Shown here in pieces: positions 63,265 through 64,000 of a stretch of 64,000 bases of DNA. The position numbers and the translations under genes are program-made. Source of the stretch: CAVVTR01 sp963751245 (GTDB taxonomy: Bacteria; Acidobacteriota; Thermoanaerobaculia; Thermoanaerobaculales; Thermoanaerobaculaceae). Position 1 is the stretch's first letter. Each line of letters opens with the position of its first letter. The notes beneath the pieces were generated by a model. It was not told the DNA's origin and did not search any database. It was given only the letters and a program-made list of their open reading frames with translations. The DNA lies in NCBI GenBank assembly GCA_963751245.1, contig CAVVTR010000012.1:1-64000 (forward strand). The letters are read 5' to 3'.

Positions 63265-63830
63265 TCGGCCACCTGGAGGGGCGCCTCGTCGAGCTCCAGC
63301 CGGGATACGTCCTGGTGGAGGCGGGAGGCGTGGGCTACGAGGTCCACCTGCCCCTCTCGGCGCACCGGCTGCTGGTGGGCCGCGAGACGGCGGCGCTGTT
63401 CGTCCACACCCACGTGCGCGAGGACGTGCTCGCGCTCTACGGCTTCCCCACCCGGCGGGAGCGCGACACCTTCCGCGTGCTCCTGGCCGCCAGCGGCGTC
63501 GGCCCCCGGACCGCGCTGGCGCTGCTGTCCGGCCTCACTCCGGAGGACGTCGCGGCCGCGGTCGAAGGCGAGCAGTGGAAGGTCCTGGCCGCCGTGCCGG
63601 GGATCGGACGGCGCACCGCCGAGCGGCTGGTGGTGGAGCTCAAGGGCAAGCTGGCGGCGATCGCGTCACCGGGGGTGGCCGGCATCCGGGAGGACGCCGT
63701 CTCCGCGCTGGTCAACCTCGGCTACCCGGTCCGCTCCAGCGAGGAGGCCGTCGCCACCCTGCTGCGCGAGGAGCCCGGGGTCGACCTCGGAGAGTTGCTG
63801 CGCCGCGCACTGAAGCAGCTGGTGCGCTAG
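63261..63830 (+). CDS. ruvA: Holliday junction branch-migration protein RuvA
   Basis: 189 residues, usual length. Oligonucleotide-binding N-terminus (MIGHLEGRLVELQPGYVLVEAGGVGYEVHLP), HhH motifs (LLAASGVGPRTALALLSGL; VPGIGRRTAERLVVELKGKL) and a C-terminal RuvB-binding domain. It binds the four-way junction. The ATG overlaps the ppiD stop and ruvB follows at 9 bases. Confidence 0.96.
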   Translation: MIGHLEGRLVELQPGYVLVEAGGVGYEVHLPLSAHRLLVGRETAALFVHTHVREDVLALYGFPTRRERDTFRVLLAASGVGPRTALALLSGLTPEDVAAAVEGEQWKVLAAVPGIGRRTAERLVVELKGKLAAIASPGVAGIREDAVSALVNLGYPVRSSEEAVATLLREEPGVDLGELLRRALKQLVR

Positions 63831-63839
63831 GATAGGCCG

Positions 63840-64000
63840 ATGTCCCCAAGCGTCCTCGCCGCCGGCCCGGACCCGGCCGAAGCGCCCTTCGAGGAGTCGC
63901 TACGACCCACCCGCCTGGCCGACTACATCGGCCAGGACAAGGTGACGGAGAACCTCCAGGTGTTCATCGCCGCCGCCCTGTCGCGGGGGGAGTCACTGGA
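63840..64000 (+). CDS. ruvB: Holliday junction DNA helicase RuvB (partial)
   Basis: The first 53 codons; runs off the window. SLRPTRLADYIGQDKVTENLQVFI is the RuvB N-terminal signature, preceding the P-loop (not in view). It is the motor of the RuvAB branch migrator. The ATG is at 63840. Confidence 0.93.
   Translation, partial: MSPSVLAAGPDPAEAPFEESLRPTRLADYIGQDKVTENLQVFIAAALSRGESL

Overview
The window comes from a high-GC Gram-negative bacterium. Outer-membrane proteins (a TonB receptor and a porin-like cytochrome), a lipid acyltransferase, the futalosine menaquinone enzyme MqnE, a TonB receptor with a carboxypeptidase-regulatory-like N-terminus, and large S9 and M3 peptidases together suggest Acidobacteriota. 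That assignment is an inference from gene content; no rRNA is present to confirm it. Promoters that can be read (tRNA-Val/Asp, tRNA-Gln, ppiD, one tRNA-Ser copy) are ordinary TTGNNN-N16/17-TANNNT sites.

Layout. 1-5054: end of glmM, a small unknown protein, then a minus-strand operon for a cytochrome bc-type complex (Cyc2-like porin-cytochrome, membrane-anchored cytochrome c, four-helix membrane protein, Rieske protein, cytochrome b). 5055-6730: a tRNA-Val/tRNA-Asp transcription unit followed downstream by near-identical 212-bp tandem repeats, each carrying the 3' end of tRNA-Asp and its terminator. 6783-11925: universal stress protein, a frameshifted membrane glycosyltransferase, MqnE, a crotonase-family enzyme and an exported unknown. 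11957-17965: four overlapping family-4-type glycosyltransferases and a polyprenyl glycosylphosphotransferase, a surface polysaccharide cluster. 17986-23590: DUF971 protein, thiamine pyrophosphokinase, acyltransferase, tRNA-Gln, GluRS and GlnRS.

23840-39449 is a metal (probably copper) island: CusA- and CusB-like efflux genes, the latter with four heavy-metal-binding modules; a Cys/His-rich secreted peptide; a TonB receptor with the CxxxM signature of copper receptors; a 1437-residue multicopper oxidase; and two paralogous secreted proteins, one at each end. The two main divergent control regions of the island each carry a palindrome of the form CACGTA-N5-TACGTG, which looks like a shared operator. 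Next to it lie a two-component pair whose kinase has lost its phosphoacceptor histidine and a second kinase that retains it.

44038-47765: an M3 peptidase broken by many small insertions, then a second tRNA-associated repeat array (tRNA-Ser) sharing a roughly 60-bp module with the tRNA-Asp array. 47789-52872: SDR-type epimerase, photolyase and S9 peptidase. 52915-61186: a minus-strand operon of FecR-domain protein, MreB, MreC, MreD, PBP2, RodA and RNase G (cell elongation). 61309-64000: PpiD-like foldase, RuvA and the start of RuvB.

Several genes carry small indels (7.2-8.4 kb, 33.3 kb, 43.15 kb, 44.3-45.6 kb, 52.5 kb), many in homopolymers. Much of this is probably sequence error, so broken genes here should not be read as confirmed pseudogenes.
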